Positions 1 through 5,210 of a DNA stretch of 5,210 nucleotides are shown here, piece by piece. How positions within the stretch are numbered: position 1 is the first letter of the stretch; every line of letters begins with the position of its first letter. The stretch lies in assembly GCA_050728815.1 (NCBI GenBank), contig JBOHKB010000326.1, positions 1-5,210 of the forward strand, given 5' to 3'. A program made the position numbers and the translations under genes. Source of the DNA: DASWJZ01 sp050728815. GTDB lineage: Bacteria; Pseudomonadota; Alphaproteobacteria; Rhizobiales; Afifellaceae. The notes below the pieces were generated by a model. That model worked only from the letters and a program-made list of their open reading frames with translations, made no database searches and was not told where the DNA came from.

Positions 1-2
1 TC

Positions 3-197
3 ATCGCCGTTCTGATCATCGCTTGGGTGATCTACGGGCGCGGCGGAGATGAAGCGCCTCCGCCCGAACCGGCGGCGACCGAGCAGCAGGCGCCAGCTCC
101 GCCTGCCGAAGCACCCGCCCCGGCGCCTGAGCCGGTCGCGCCCGCGCCGGAACCGGCTGCACCGCCGGCAGAGCCTGCTCCACCCCCGGCGCAATAG
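3..197 (+). CDS. C-terminal end of a membrane-anchored protein with a Pro/Ala/Glu-rich tail (5' end missing)
   Basis: The reading frame is open from the left edge and ends at TAG 195-197, leaving 64 residues. The first dozen (IAVLIIAWVIYG) are hydrophobic and look like the second half of a membrane helix. The rest is a low-complexity tail dominated by Pro, Ala and Glu with PAPEP-like units and no Cys. The frame was chosen because it joins a plausible helix to a regular Pro-rich tail and stops just before a strong terminator. Another frame in this stretch (49-282) gives an Arg-rich translation and runs through the terminator, so it is a shadow. Pro/Ala-rich tails next to a membrane anchor often act as extended spacers in the periplasm or cytoplasm, but the side cannot be told here. 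The family is not recognisable without the N-terminal part. Confidence 0.6.
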   Translation: MAVLIIAWVIYGRGGDEAPPPEPAATEQQAPAPPAEAPAPAPEPVAPAPEPAAPPAEPAPPPAQ

Positions 198-223
198 GAA
201 CGCAGAAGCGAAGGAATTCACAC

Positions 224-264
224 CACGGCGCCGCGAAAAAGCGGCGCCGTGTTTTGCCTTTTTT
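224..264 (+). terminator. Rho-independent terminator
   Basis: A perfect 11-bp GC-rich stem (224-234 with 241-251) closes a six-base loop, GAAAAA, and is followed by TTTT, GCC and a further run of six T. It lies 26 bases after the stop of the Pro-rich protein gene and would end that transcript. On the other strand the A-rich loop does not give a proper T tract, so it works best for + strand transcription. Confidence 0.9.
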
Positions 265-318
265 CATCTGGTTTTGATTTGATCGGGCGGAGCGCGAGGC
301 GCGATTAATGCAGGGGGT

Positions 319-324
319 AAGGAG
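319..324 (+). promoter_or_regulatory. Ribosome binding site that sets the start of the 61-residue protein
   Basis: AAGGAG lies 7 bases before the ATG at 332. It is downstream of the in-frame ATG at 308, so it favours the shorter product. Confidence 0.7.
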
Positions 325-331
325 AAACGCC

Positions 332-517
332 ATGGCCGCAAGCGAACGCCCCGACCGCTTCGCGCCCTCGCGTGAAGGCCCGACGCCGCACCGGCTCAGC
401 GTGCCCGAACCCGAGGAGATCGGGCTCCCGCGCGCGAGGCGCAGCTACGTGGTGCCGATCCTGATCGCGCTCGCGGTATTCGCGCTGATCGTTCTGGTCC
501 GCTTCCTCTGGGAGTAA
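332..517 (+). CDS. Small single-pass membrane protein, 61 residues, unknown function
   Basis: The N-terminal half (about residues 1-37) is polar, rich in Pro, Arg and Glu, and ends in a basic RARR cluster (34-37). A hydrophobic helix follows (about 39-58, VVPILIALAVFALIVLV), and the protein ends FLWE. By the positive-inside rule the N-terminus is cytoplasmic and the short C-terminus faces the periplasm. The start at 332 is preferred over the in-frame ATG at 308 because AAGGAG sits 7 bases before it. The gene lies after a strong terminator, so it needs its own promoter; a weak TTGATC (279-284) with an 18-base spacer to GATTAA is the best candidate. It converges on the aldolase gene. I do not recognise the family. 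Small tail-anchored-like proteins of this form are common in Hyphomicrobiales and usually hypothetical. Confidence 0.7.
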   Translation: MAASERPDRFAPSREGPTPHRLSVPEPEEIGLPRARRSYVVPILIALAVFALIVLVRFLWE

Positions 518-519
518 TC

Positions 520-534
520 GGACGGACCCCGTCC
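520..534. terminator. Small hairpin between convergent stop codons, possible weak bidirectional terminator
   Basis: A perfect 6-bp stem (GGACGG 520-525 with CCGTCC 529-534) and a 3-base loop fill the 18-base gap between the TAA at 515-517 and the minus-strand stop at 536-538. Neither side has a T tract, so it is at best a weak terminator or transcript-end stabiliser. Confidence 0.35.
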
Positions 535-535
535 T

Positions 536-1297
536 TCATCCCTTCAATCCCGCAAGAAGAGAGGCGGCGCCCCGCGCCAGGCATTCCCAGTCGCTGCCGA
601 CGGCGATCAGACGGAAGCCCATGTCGCGGAAGCGGCGTGCGGCATCGGGTGTCATTGCGAATGCGCAGGCGACCTTGCCCTCTGCGCGCGTCCGCCTGGC
701 GACATCTTCGGCGGCCTTCAGCATCTCGGCATTGCCGGCGTCGACGCGCGCGCCGTCTGAGAACGCGATCGAGAAATCCGACGGCCCGACGAAAACGCCG
801 TCGATCCCCTCGAAGCCCAGGATTTCGTCGAGCGCGGCGAGCGCCGCCCGCGTCTCTACCATGGCGATCGCCAGCGTGTCGCGATTGGCCGAGCGGAGGT
901 AGGCCTGAGGGTCGGGCTGCCGGTGCAGCGTCAATGTCCGAGTGGGCCCCCATGAGCGCTCGCCGGTCGGCGGAAATTTCATCGCCGCGGCGAAAGCGCG
1001 AGCCTCCTCGCGCGAATTCACCATCGGGGCGATCACCGCGGCGGCGCCGAAATCGAGCGCGCGGCTCGCCATGTCGTTGCGGCCGACGGGCACGCGGACG
1101 ATGGCGGGCTTGCCGGCGAGCGTCACCGCCGCGACGCCGCGAAGGATGCTCTCGGTCGAATGGCCGCCATGCTGCATGTCGAGCGTAACGGCGTCGTAGG
1201 CGGCCCGCGCAAGGAGTTCGGCGATGAGCGGATCGGGAATGGCTGACCAGGCGGTGTAGACTGTCTCGTCGGCCTCCAGCCGCGCGCGCAGGGACAT
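536..1297 (-). CDS. HpcH/HpaI-family class II (metal-dependent) aldolase
   Basis: This is a 253-residue protein, full length for the HpcH/HpaI aldolase/citrate lyase family. Members cleave or form C-C bonds with pyruvate (or its enolate) as one partner, using a divalent metal on a cytoplasmic TIM barrel. The landmarks appear in order: LDMQHG with Asp40 and the presumed catalytic His43; VRVP with Arg68, which binds the pyruvate carboxylate; APMVNSREEA (90-99); GERSWGP (112-118); the metal ligand Glu148 in AMVET; and the metal ligand Asp174 in FVGPSDFS. Residue roles are transferred from E. coli HpcH. The sequence DMQHG in place of DGEHA marks a subgroup, and the acceptor aldehyde cannot be named. 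The start at 1297 lies 16 bases after the DUF1476 stop and lacks a clear ribosome binding site, which suggests coupling. A longer in-frame start at 1468 only adds an Arg/Ser-rich shadow of DUF1476. Confidence 0.9.
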   Translation of the reverse strand: MSLRARLEADETVYTAWSAIPDPLIAELLARAAYDAVTLDMQHGGHSTESILRGVAAVTLAGKPAIVRVPVGRNDMASRALDFGAAAVIAPMVNSREEARAFAAAMKFPPTGERSWGPTRTLTLHRQPDPQAYLRSANRDTLAIAMVETRAALAALDEILGFEGIDGVFVGPSDFSIAFSDGARVDAGNAEMLKAAEDVARRTRAEGKVACAFAMTPDAARRFRDMGFRLIAVGSDWECLARGAASLLAGLKG

Positions 1298-1313
1298 CGA
1301 GGTCAAGGCCGGT

Positions 1314-1637
1314 CTAGCGTCCGGCTTCGATCTGCTCGACGGCCTCGGCCAACTTCTCTTCCATCGTCCGCCGGATCTGGTGATCGGACACTTCGACTTT
1401 CGCCGCGTCCAGATCGGCGCGGAGCTTGCGGAAGACGTCCTCGTCGCCCGCCTCCTCCATGTCGGCACGGATCACTTCGCGCGCGTAGGCATCGGCGTCA
1501 GCGCCGCTCTTGCCGAGCTTCTCGGCAGCCCACAGGCCGAGCAGCTTGTTACGCCGCGCGGTAGACTTGAAGCGCAATTCCTCATCGCGGGCGAACCTGC
1601 TTTCGTACGCCTCCTTGCGCTTGTCGAAGGTGGTCAT
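1314..1637 (-). CDS. DUF1476 protein, F1-ATPase inhibitor subunit zeta
   Basis: The 107-residue, highly charged, helical protein matches the DUF1476 family from its first residues: MTTFDKRKEAYESRFARDEE, then LRFKSTARRNKLLGLWAAEK (21-40), the family's best conserved block. In Paracoccus denitrificans this family is the zeta subunit, which enters F1 with its N-terminal segment and blocks ATP hydrolysis while permitting synthesis, a role like that of mitochondrial IF1. The C-terminal part forms a helical bundle. The length fits the family (about 105-110). ATG 1637 is chosen over an in-frame extension to 1700 because AGGAGG (1647-1652) lies 9 bases before it and homologues begin MTTFD. The gene is divergent from purC, an arrangement I recall from rhizobia. 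There is no F1Fo operon nearby, so any action on the ATPase is in trans. Confidence 0.92.
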   Translation of the reverse strand: MTTFDKRKEAYESRFARDEELRFKSTARRNKLLGLWAAEKLGKSGADADAYAREVIRADMEEAGDEDVFRKLRADLDAAKVEVSDHQIRRTMEEKLAEAVEQIEAGR

Positions 1638-1646
1638 GCCAGAAAT

Positions 1647-1652
1647 CCTCCT
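1647..1652 (-). promoter_or_regulatory. Ribosome binding site of the DUF1476 gene
   Basis: Read on the minus strand this is a perfect AGGAGG, 9 bases before ATG 1637. It decides the start in favour of the 107-residue form. Confidence 0.85.
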
Positions 1653-1819
1653 CGGATCGGCGGTTTCGCAATCCCTAACCGCGCAGCCTCCGCCATGCAA
1701 CGCCGCGCGACGTCCGAAGCGGGCGCAGCGGTCAGATGACTATCAGGAAAGAATCGGCGTCAGCGATGAGGACGCTGAGCAGCACCAATACCCCCCGATT
1801 CAGGGGCTTAGACGCCGCA

Positions 1820-1848
1820 TTGTGTCGGACCCGCGTTTCCGCTAGGTT
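1820..1848 (+). promoter_or_regulatory. Weak candidate promoter for purC
   Basis: TTGTGT (1820-1825) and TAGGTT (1843-1848) are separated by exactly 17 bases, about 80 bases before the purC start. Each hexamer matches the sigma-70 consensus at only three positions, so this is a candidate only. The 1868-1900 hairpin would lie in the resulting leader. Confidence 0.22.
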
Positions 1849-1928
1849 CCGCGCGTTAGACGGGTTGGCCGGCGATTCCCGCCTTTTCCCGCCCGCCGGC
1901 GTCCACCATATTCTGATCCATGAGAGCC

Positions 1929-2693
1929 ATGAGTCGCCGCCGCCGCATCTATGAGGGCAAGGCCAAGATCCTGTACGAGGGTCCGGAGCCGGGCACGCTG
2001 ATCCAGCATTTCAAGGACGACGCCACCGCCTTCAACGCCAAGAAGCACGCCGTCGTCGACGGCAAGGGCGTGCTCAACAACCGCATCTCGGAATACATCT
2101 TTAACCACCTGAACGGGATGGGCATCCCGACCCACTTCATCCGTGCGCTGAACATGCGCGAGCAGCTGATCCGCGAGGTGGAGATCAGTCCGCTCGAGGT
2201 CGTGGTGCGGAACGTCGCGGCGGGCTCGCTGGCGGAGCGGCTGGGGCTCGAGGAAGGCATGGCGCTGCCCCGCTCGATCATCGAGTTCTACTACAAGAAC
2301 GACAAGCTCAACGACCCGATGGTGTCGGAGGAGCACATCACCGCCTTCGGCTGGGCGAGCCCGCAGGAAATCGACGACATCATGTCGCTCGCGATCCGCG
2401 TGAACGACTTCCTCTCCGGCCTCTTCCTCGGCGTCGGCATCCGGCTGATCGACTTCAAGATGGAATGCGGGCGGCTGTGGGAAAACGACATGATGCGGAT
2501 CGTCGTCGCCGACGAGATTTCTCCGGACTCCTGCCGGCTCTGGGACATCGGCACCAACGAAAAGCTCGACAAGGATCGCTTCCGCCGCGACATGGGCGGG
2601 CTTTTGGAGGCCTACCAGGACGTGGCGCGCCGGCTCGGCATTTTGAACGAGAACGAGCGGGCGCCGGCGACCGGCCCGGTGCTGGTGAAGTAA
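1929..2693 (+). CDS. purC: Phosphoribosylaminoimidazole-succinocarboxamide synthase (SAICAR synthetase)
   Basis: PurC joins CAIR and aspartate with ATP to give SAICAR in cytoplasmic de novo purine synthesis. The 254-residue product is full length. Landmarks are the N-terminal nucleotide-binding YEGKAK (8-13); DDATAFNAKK (30-39); NRISEYIF (51-58); the first SAICAR synthetase signature, ISPLEVVVRN with AAGS to residue 100; EFYYKNDKLNDP (119-130); the second signature, LIDFKMECG (173-181), with Cys at the place of the usual Phe; and ADEISPD (194-200). ATG 1929 is preferred to the in-frame ATG 1920, three codons earlier, because related proteins begin with MxRRRRIYEGKAK; neither start has a good ribosome binding site. 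The gene heads the purC-purS-purQ run but is separated from purS by 192 bases that carry a palindromic element. The 296-residue ORF antisense to it is a codon-bias shadow. Confidence 0.97.
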   Translation: MSRRRRIYEGKAKILYEGPEPGTLIQHFKDDATAFNAKKHAVVDGKGVLNNRISEYIFNHLNGMGIPTHFIRALNMREQLIREVEISPLEVVVRNVAAGSLAERLGLEEGMALPRSIIEFYYKNDKLNDPMVSEEHITAFGWASPQEIDDIMSLAIRVNDFLSGLFLGVGIRLIDFKMECGRLWENDMMRIVVADEISPDSCRLWDIGTNEKLDKDRFRRDMGGLLEAYQDVARRLGILNENERAPATGPVLVK

Positions 2694-2726
2694 CGCCTTC
2701 ACGTTGGTGCTCTGCTTGTCTACGTC

Positions 2727-2845
2727 CCTCATCCTGAGGCGCGGGACCGACGCAGTCGGGCCCGCCTCGAAGGATGATCCAGCAAGCGCTGGACGCGTAG
2801 CGGTGCGTGCTTCGAGGCGCGCTCCGCGCGCACCTCAGCATGAGG
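2727..2845. repeat. Interspersed palindromic repeat element with several nested hairpins
   Basis: The outer arms CCTCATCCTGAGG (2727-2739) and CCTCAGCATGAGG (2833-2845) pair at 12 of 13 positions. Inside are a 10-bp stem with one mismatch (2741-2750 with 2756-2765 overall, loop GCA at 2752-2754), a 10-bp arm (2763-2772 with 2810-2819) enclosing a perfect 6-bp hairpin (2778-2783 with 2788-2793), and a GCGCG/CGCGC hairpin (2817-2821 with 2825-2829). Some arms overlap, so alternative folds compete. It carries no ORF that can be supported. The CCTCATCCTGAGG end is, from memory, typical of repeats scattered between genes in Hyphomicrobiales. It occupies most of the purC-purS gap and could affect transcript processing or termination. 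Confidence 0.8.
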
Positions 2846-2885
2846 TCGGTTGGGTGGCCGCCGCTCGCCTGCGATTGCCTGTTCG

Positions 2886-3137
2886 ATGAAGGCCCGCATT
2901 TTCGTCACGCTCCGCGAGGGCGTCCTCGATCCGCAGGGCCAGGCGATCGAAGGGGCGCTCGCCGCGCTCGGTTTTTCGGGCGTGAAGTCGGTCCGTCAGG
3001 GCAAGGTTTTCGACATCGAGCTTGCTGACAAGCGCGACGCCGAGGCGCGGCTGAAAGCCATGTGCGAAAGGCTGCTGGCGAATACGGTGATCGAGGACTA
3101 CCGCGTGATGATCGACGGCGAGGGCGCCTACTCTTAA
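2886..3137 (+). CDS. purS: Phosphoribosylformylglycinamidine synthase, PurS subunit
   Basis: PurS is the small dimeric subunit that bridges PurQ and PurL in the FGAR amidotransferase, which converts FGAR to FGAM. The 83-residue length is typical. Visible family features are a first beta strand, KARIFVTLREGVLDPQG (2-18), with the conserved GVLDPQG; GFSGVKSVRQGK (29-40), followed by the strand VFDIEL; and LLANTVIEDYRV (63-74), where many homologues have LLANPVIEDY, so Thr67 replaces the usual Pro. The start at 2886 is chosen because homologues begin at MKARIFV; the upstream in-frame ATG at 2850 would add twelve unrelated residues from beside the repeat. No clear ribosome binding site is visible. 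purQ, normally the next gene, is 1.5 kb away behind two unrelated genes. Confidence 0.95.
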   Translation: MKARIFVTLREGVLDPQGQAIEGALAALGFSGVKSVRQGKVFDIELADKRDAEARLKAMCERLLANTVIEDYRVMIDGEGAYS

Positions 3138-3199
3138 CGCCACAATCACCGCGTCTGCGCGAAGCCCCGGCCGGCAATCGCTGGAAGTGCCACTGCTGA

Positions 3200-3228
3200 T
3201 TGACCTTTTTCGCGATTCGATGTGAACT
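3200..3228 (+). promoter_or_regulatory. Candidate promoter for the gene pair between purS and purQ
   Basis: TTGACC (3200-3205) is a good -35 match and is followed 17 bases later by TGAACT (3223-3228), a poor -10. It lies 24 bases before the ATG at 3253, in the 115-base gap after purS. If real, it would let the inserted pair be expressed separately from the pur genes. Confidence 0.3.
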
Positions 3229-3240
3229 CGGTCGCGCGCC

Positions 3241-3247
3241 AGGGAGG
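3241..3247 (+). promoter_or_regulatory. Strong ribosome binding site of the two-helix membrane protein gene
   Basis: AGGGAGG lies 5 bases before the ATG at 3253. It is the best ribosome binding site on the + strand of this window and fixes that start. Confidence 0.8.
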
Positions 3248-3252
3248 CAAGC

Positions 3253-3826
3253 ATGAACCAGGATGCCGCTCAGCAACCCGACTCCGGGCTCGACGTCTTC
3301 ACCAATATCTTTGGGAAGATCAACGTCGAGAACATCCTGCCGCTCGGCAACGGGCTCGCGTTCCTCGCGCTACTGCTCGCGGCGATCCTGATCGCTATCT
3401 CGATGATCCGCGGCAAGACCGACGCCACCACGTCTCTCCTGATCCGAAATTTCTTCTTCGTCGCGATGTTCTTCGTGGTCACGACGATTGCTGTCGACGT
3501 GCTTCGCATCTTTGTGCCCGGGCCCTGCGGCCGCCGGTCCTGTGGTGGTGAAAATAACCTCGGTCCCGCTCCAGGAGATGGACGAGCCGCCATTTCCGAT
3601 CGAGGTTTCCTACAACGGCGAGGCCTGGACAAATATCTTCGCAAGCCCGCTCGATGCGACGCTCTCAGGCGGCGGCAGGAACCTCCTCATGATCAGCGCC
3701 AATGTGGTGGCGGGTCGGCTTCAGGAAAAGACGCGGATCATCTCGGAACTGACCAAGGACTTCGAGAACTTGACCCAGCAGTCCACGTCCACGGTCGCGC
3801 CGGTCATCGATTTCACCGGCGGATAG
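3253..3826 (+). CDS. Two-helix membrane protein with a periplasmic C-terminal domain; reading frame interrupted by a one-base shift
   Basis: Read from ATG 3253, residues 1-91 contain two hydrophobic helices (about 33-52 and 67-88) joined by a short basic loop (Arg53, Lys55, Arg65). The positive-inside rule puts both ends in the periplasm. At VPGP (88-91) sensible coding moves to the +1 frame: AAAGPVVVKITSVPL and onward to TAG 3824-3826. The joined product is 190 residues, with a mixed soluble domain of about 95 residues. Uncorrected, the first frame continues to 3888 as an Arg/Cys/His-rich tail that also overlaps the next gene, typical of out-of-frame GC-rich DNA. The downstream part has normal GC-rich third positions and no internal stop, so it looks recently coding. 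It has no convincing start of its own: TTG 3488 and GTG 3542-3548 lack ribosome binding sites. The TPR gene begins 4 bases after the stop. I do not recognise the family. Confidence 0.65.
3517..3530 (+). other. Site of the +1 frame change
   Basis: In the zero frame the codons are CCC GGG CCC TGC. Skipping T3526 gives CCC GGG CCC GCG GCC and joins the two halves smoothly. CCC followed by T is also a sequence on which proline tRNA can slip forward one base, giving the same product, so an error, a mutation and recoding cannot be told apart here. Confidence 0.6.
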
Positions 3827-3830
3827 AACG

Positions 3831-4484
3831 ATGCGAGGGCGCATGGCATTGCTTGGCGTCGGTCGGATTGTCGCTCTCGCGATTTTGATCGCAGCTTTCA
3901 CTCCCGGCACGGTTGTCGGCGGCGAGCTGATCAAGGACAGCACCGGGCAGGAAGTCGATAGCGAGCTTGACGCGCGCCTGACCAATGCGCGGAGCTTCAG
4001 GCTGAAGGGCCCGAATTTCGACCTCGACAAGTCGATCGTGCTGCTCGAGGAAATCACGCGCGAGAAGGCGGACTATTACCGCGCCTGGTACAACCTCGCA
4101 CTCGCCTACCTGCAGAAGGACCCTGAGGATTTCGAGCCGATTCAGAAGGCTTTCCAAACTGCCGCCGACATACAGGCGAAGGATCCGAACATCGTCGACG
4201 GCAGCCTCTACAATTCGTTCGGCTGGGCGCTGCTCAACGAGGGGCAGTACGCCGCCGCGGAAGAAAACCTGATGCTCGGCCTGAAACTCGCCGAAACGAA
4301 CAGCGACTGGACCAACTCGGCGCTCAACTACAATCTCGGGCGGCTCTACTTCGAACAGGGCAACATCCCGAGCGCCGAGGAATATCTTGGCACGGCGGCC
4401 GACCGGTACAAGAACGGCATGGCCATCGAACTCAAGGCGATCATCGATAAAACGAGAAAGCCGATACTGAAGAAAGGCGGGTAA
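3831..4484 (+). CDS. Exported TPR-repeat protein, probably periplasmic
   Basis: The 217-residue protein begins with a Sec-type signal peptide: basic MRGR, a hydrophobic stretch at about 6-29, and a likely cleavage near VVGG (28-31). It has no lipobox Cys. A polar linker follows, then helical repeats with TPR spacing. Three can be placed: about 81-114 (YYRAWYNLALAYLQ), 124-157 (LYNSFGWALLNEGQYAAAEENL) and 162-196 (ALNYNLGRLYFEQGNIPSAEEYL). The second and third show the usual Gly/Ala-Tyr and Ala positions. TPR arrays bind partner proteins, so a scaffold or assembly role in the periplasm is likely but unproven. The start lies 4 bases after the preceding stop, so the two are probably one unit; an internal ATG at 3843, preceded by GAGGG, is an alternative start. 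The 124 bases after its stop hold no convincing terminator. Confidence 0.82.
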   Translation: MRGRMALLGVGRIVALAILIAAFTPGTVVGGELIKDSTGQEVDSELDARLTNARSFRLKGPNFDLDKSIVLLEEITREKADYYRAWYNLALAYLQKDPEDFEPIQKAFQTAADIQAKDPNIVDGSLYNSFGWALLNEGQYAAAEENLMLGLKLAETNSDWTNSALNYNLGRLYFEQGNIPSAEEYLGTAADRYKNGMAIELKAIIDKTRKPILKKGG

Positions 4485-4608
4485 GGCCGACGGGACAGGC
4501 GCACGGGGGGCTTCGCTTTTCACGCCGGCACCGGTCCCTGGGATAGCTATTTTTCGCGGCGCGGCAGCGCTTGTCGGCCGCCCGCGTTTCCGTTTACTTC
4601 CTCCCAGC

Positions 4609-5210
4609 ATGGAATCAGTGATCGTCCTCTTCCCCGGCACCAACCGCGAGCGCGACATGGCGGCGGCGCTGAGGCGCGTGACCGGCCACGAGCCCAGAAT
4701 CGTCTGGCATGGCGAAACGTCGTTGCCGGACGCCGACCTGATCGTGCTTCCGGGCGGCTTCTCCTTCGGCGACTATCTCCGCTCCGGCGCGATCGCGGCG
4801 CGCTCGCCGGTCATGCCGGAGGTGGTGCGGCGCGCGCGCGAGGGCGCGCTCGTGCTCGGCGTCTGCAACGGCTTTCAGACGCTCTGCGAGGCTGGGCTTC
4901 TTCCGGGCGTCCTCATGCGGAACGCCTCGCTCAAGTTCGTCTGCCGCGAGGTGAAGCTCGAGGTCACGAACACGCAGACGCCGTTTACCCGCGCCTACCG
5001 CCCGCGGCAGGTGATCCGCTGTCCCGTCGCCCATGCCGACGGCAACTATTTCGCGGACCAGGCGATGCTCACGCAGCTTGAAGACGAAGGCCGTGTCGTC
5101 TTCCGCTACGCCGAGGGCACCAACCCGAACGGCTCGCAGAATGACATCGCGGGAATCGTCAACGAAGCCGGCAACGTGCTCGGCATGATGCCGCATCCGG
5201 AGGACATGAC
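4609..5210 (+). CDS. purQ: Phosphoribosylformylglycinamidine synthase, glutamine amidotransferase subunit PurQ (3' end missing)
   Basis: PurQ is the class I glutaminase that releases ammonia from glutamine and feeds it to PurL for FGAM synthesis, with PurS as adaptor. The frame is open to the right edge with 200 complete codons; full-length rhizobial PurQ is about 220-225 residues, so some 20 are missing. Visible landmarks are the start MESVIVLFPGTNRERD; LIVLPGGFSFGDYLRSGAIA (44-63); the nucleophile elbow GVCNGFQ with Cys86; MRNASLKFVCREVKLEV (103-119); VAHADGNYFAD (140-150); YAEGTNPNGSQNDIAG (167-182); and MPHPED with catalytic His196 and Glu198. The glutaminase triad is therefore complete. 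ATG 4609 is chosen because homologues start about four residues before the first strand; no clear ribosome binding site precedes it. It lies 124 bases after the TPR gene, so it is either read through from upstream or has its own promoter. Confidence 0.97.
   Translation, partial: MESVIVLFPGTNRERDMAAALRRVTGHEPRIVWHGETSLPDADLIVLPGGFSFGDYLRSGAIAARSPVMPEVVRRAREGALVLGVCNGFQTLCEAGLLPGVLMRNASLKFVCREVKLEVTNTQTPFTRAYRPRQVIRCPVAHADGNYFADQAMLTQLEDEGRVVFRYAEGTNPNGSQNDIAGIVNEAGNVLGMMPHPEDM

Larger units (their letters stand above)
1638..1928. other. Divergent intergenic region between the zeta and purC genes
   Basis: There are 291 bases with no supportable gene on either strand, so the regulatory DNA for both directions should be here. 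Two inverted repeats are visible: TCAGCG/CGCTGA (1760-1765 with 1773-1778) and GCCGGCG/CGCCGGC (1868-1874 with 1894-1900). The second encloses a pyrimidine-rich 19-base loop and ends 28 bases before the purC start. A CCCCCC...GGGG patch lies at about 1790-1807. I see no known riboswitch core or tRNA. Confidence 0.6.

Noticed and set aside
1298..1468. N-terminal extension of the aldolase by 57 codons
   Set aside because: The extra residues are Arg/Ser-rich, overlap DUF1476 in another frame and precede the point where the aldolase fold starts.
1842..2732. Long ORF of 296 residues on the minus strand
   Set aside because: It lies antisense to purC, which has full family motifs. Its Asp/Val/His/Arg-rich translation is the usual complement of GC-rich codons, and it has no ribosome binding site.
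2704..2889. Small ORFs across the palindromic element
   Set aside because: The sequence is explained by inverted repeats, and the translations are low-complexity with no ribosome binding site.
3827..3888. Uncorrected 211-residue version of the membrane protein ending at 3888
   Set aside because: Beyond about residue 91 it becomes an Arg/Cys/His-rich translation and overlaps the TPR gene, while the +1 frame has normal coding character and a stop 4 bases before that gene.
4485..4608. Possible terminator between the TPR gene and purQ
   Set aside because: A TTTTT run occurs at 4550-4554, but only 4-bp stems with very tight loops precede it; no convincing hairpin was found.
3813..4658. Minus-strand ORF of 281 residues antisense to the TPR gene
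   Set aside because: The plus strand has a signal peptide and TPR repeats with good codon use; the minus-strand reading has no recognisable features.
4615..5196. Minus-strand ORF of 193 residues
   Set aside because: It is antisense to purQ, which has its complete catalytic triad; the translation is rich in Arg, Ala and His, as expected of a shadow.

Overview
This is high-GC DNA that reads as an alphaproteobacterial chromosome, most likely Hyphomicrobiales (Rhizobiales). The pointers are a PurC/PurS/PurQ set of rhizobial type, a divergently transcribed DUF1476 gene (the zeta inhibitor of F1-ATPase, an alphaproteobacterial family), and a 'CCTCATCCTGAGG'-type palindromic repeat between genes, which I know from this order. 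The genus cannot be fixed from the window.

Layout. At the left edge (3-197) is the C-terminal end of a protein with a membrane segment and a Pro/Ala/Glu-rich tail, closed by a strong intrinsic terminator (224-264). A 61-residue single-pass membrane protein follows (332-517, +). It converges, across an 18-base gap filled by a small hairpin, on a minus-strand pair: DUF1476/zeta (1314-1637), then an HpcH/HpaI-type aldolase (536-1297), probably co-transcribed. A 291-base gene-free divergent region (1638-1928) separates this pair from purC (1929-2693, +). Then come a structured palindromic element (2727-2845), purS (2886-3137), a two-gene insert (3253-3826 and 3831-4484) and purQ (4609 to the right edge, 3' end missing).

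How the genes work together. PurC makes SAICAR. PurS and PurQ, with PurL (outside the window), form the FGAR amidotransferase. DUF1476/zeta would inhibit ATP hydrolysis by the F1 motor. The aldolase has its metal and catalytic residues, but its substrate cannot be read from sequence. The two genes between purS and purQ are unrelated to purine synthesis: a two-helix membrane protein with a probable periplasmic domain, and an exported TPR protein, separated by 4 bases.

The most notable points are that this envelope-type pair splits purS from purQ, and that its first gene has a clean one-base frame change at a CCC-T site. The shift could be a sequencing error, a recent mutation or +1 recoding. 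No RNA gene, CRISPR array or insertion sequence was recognised.
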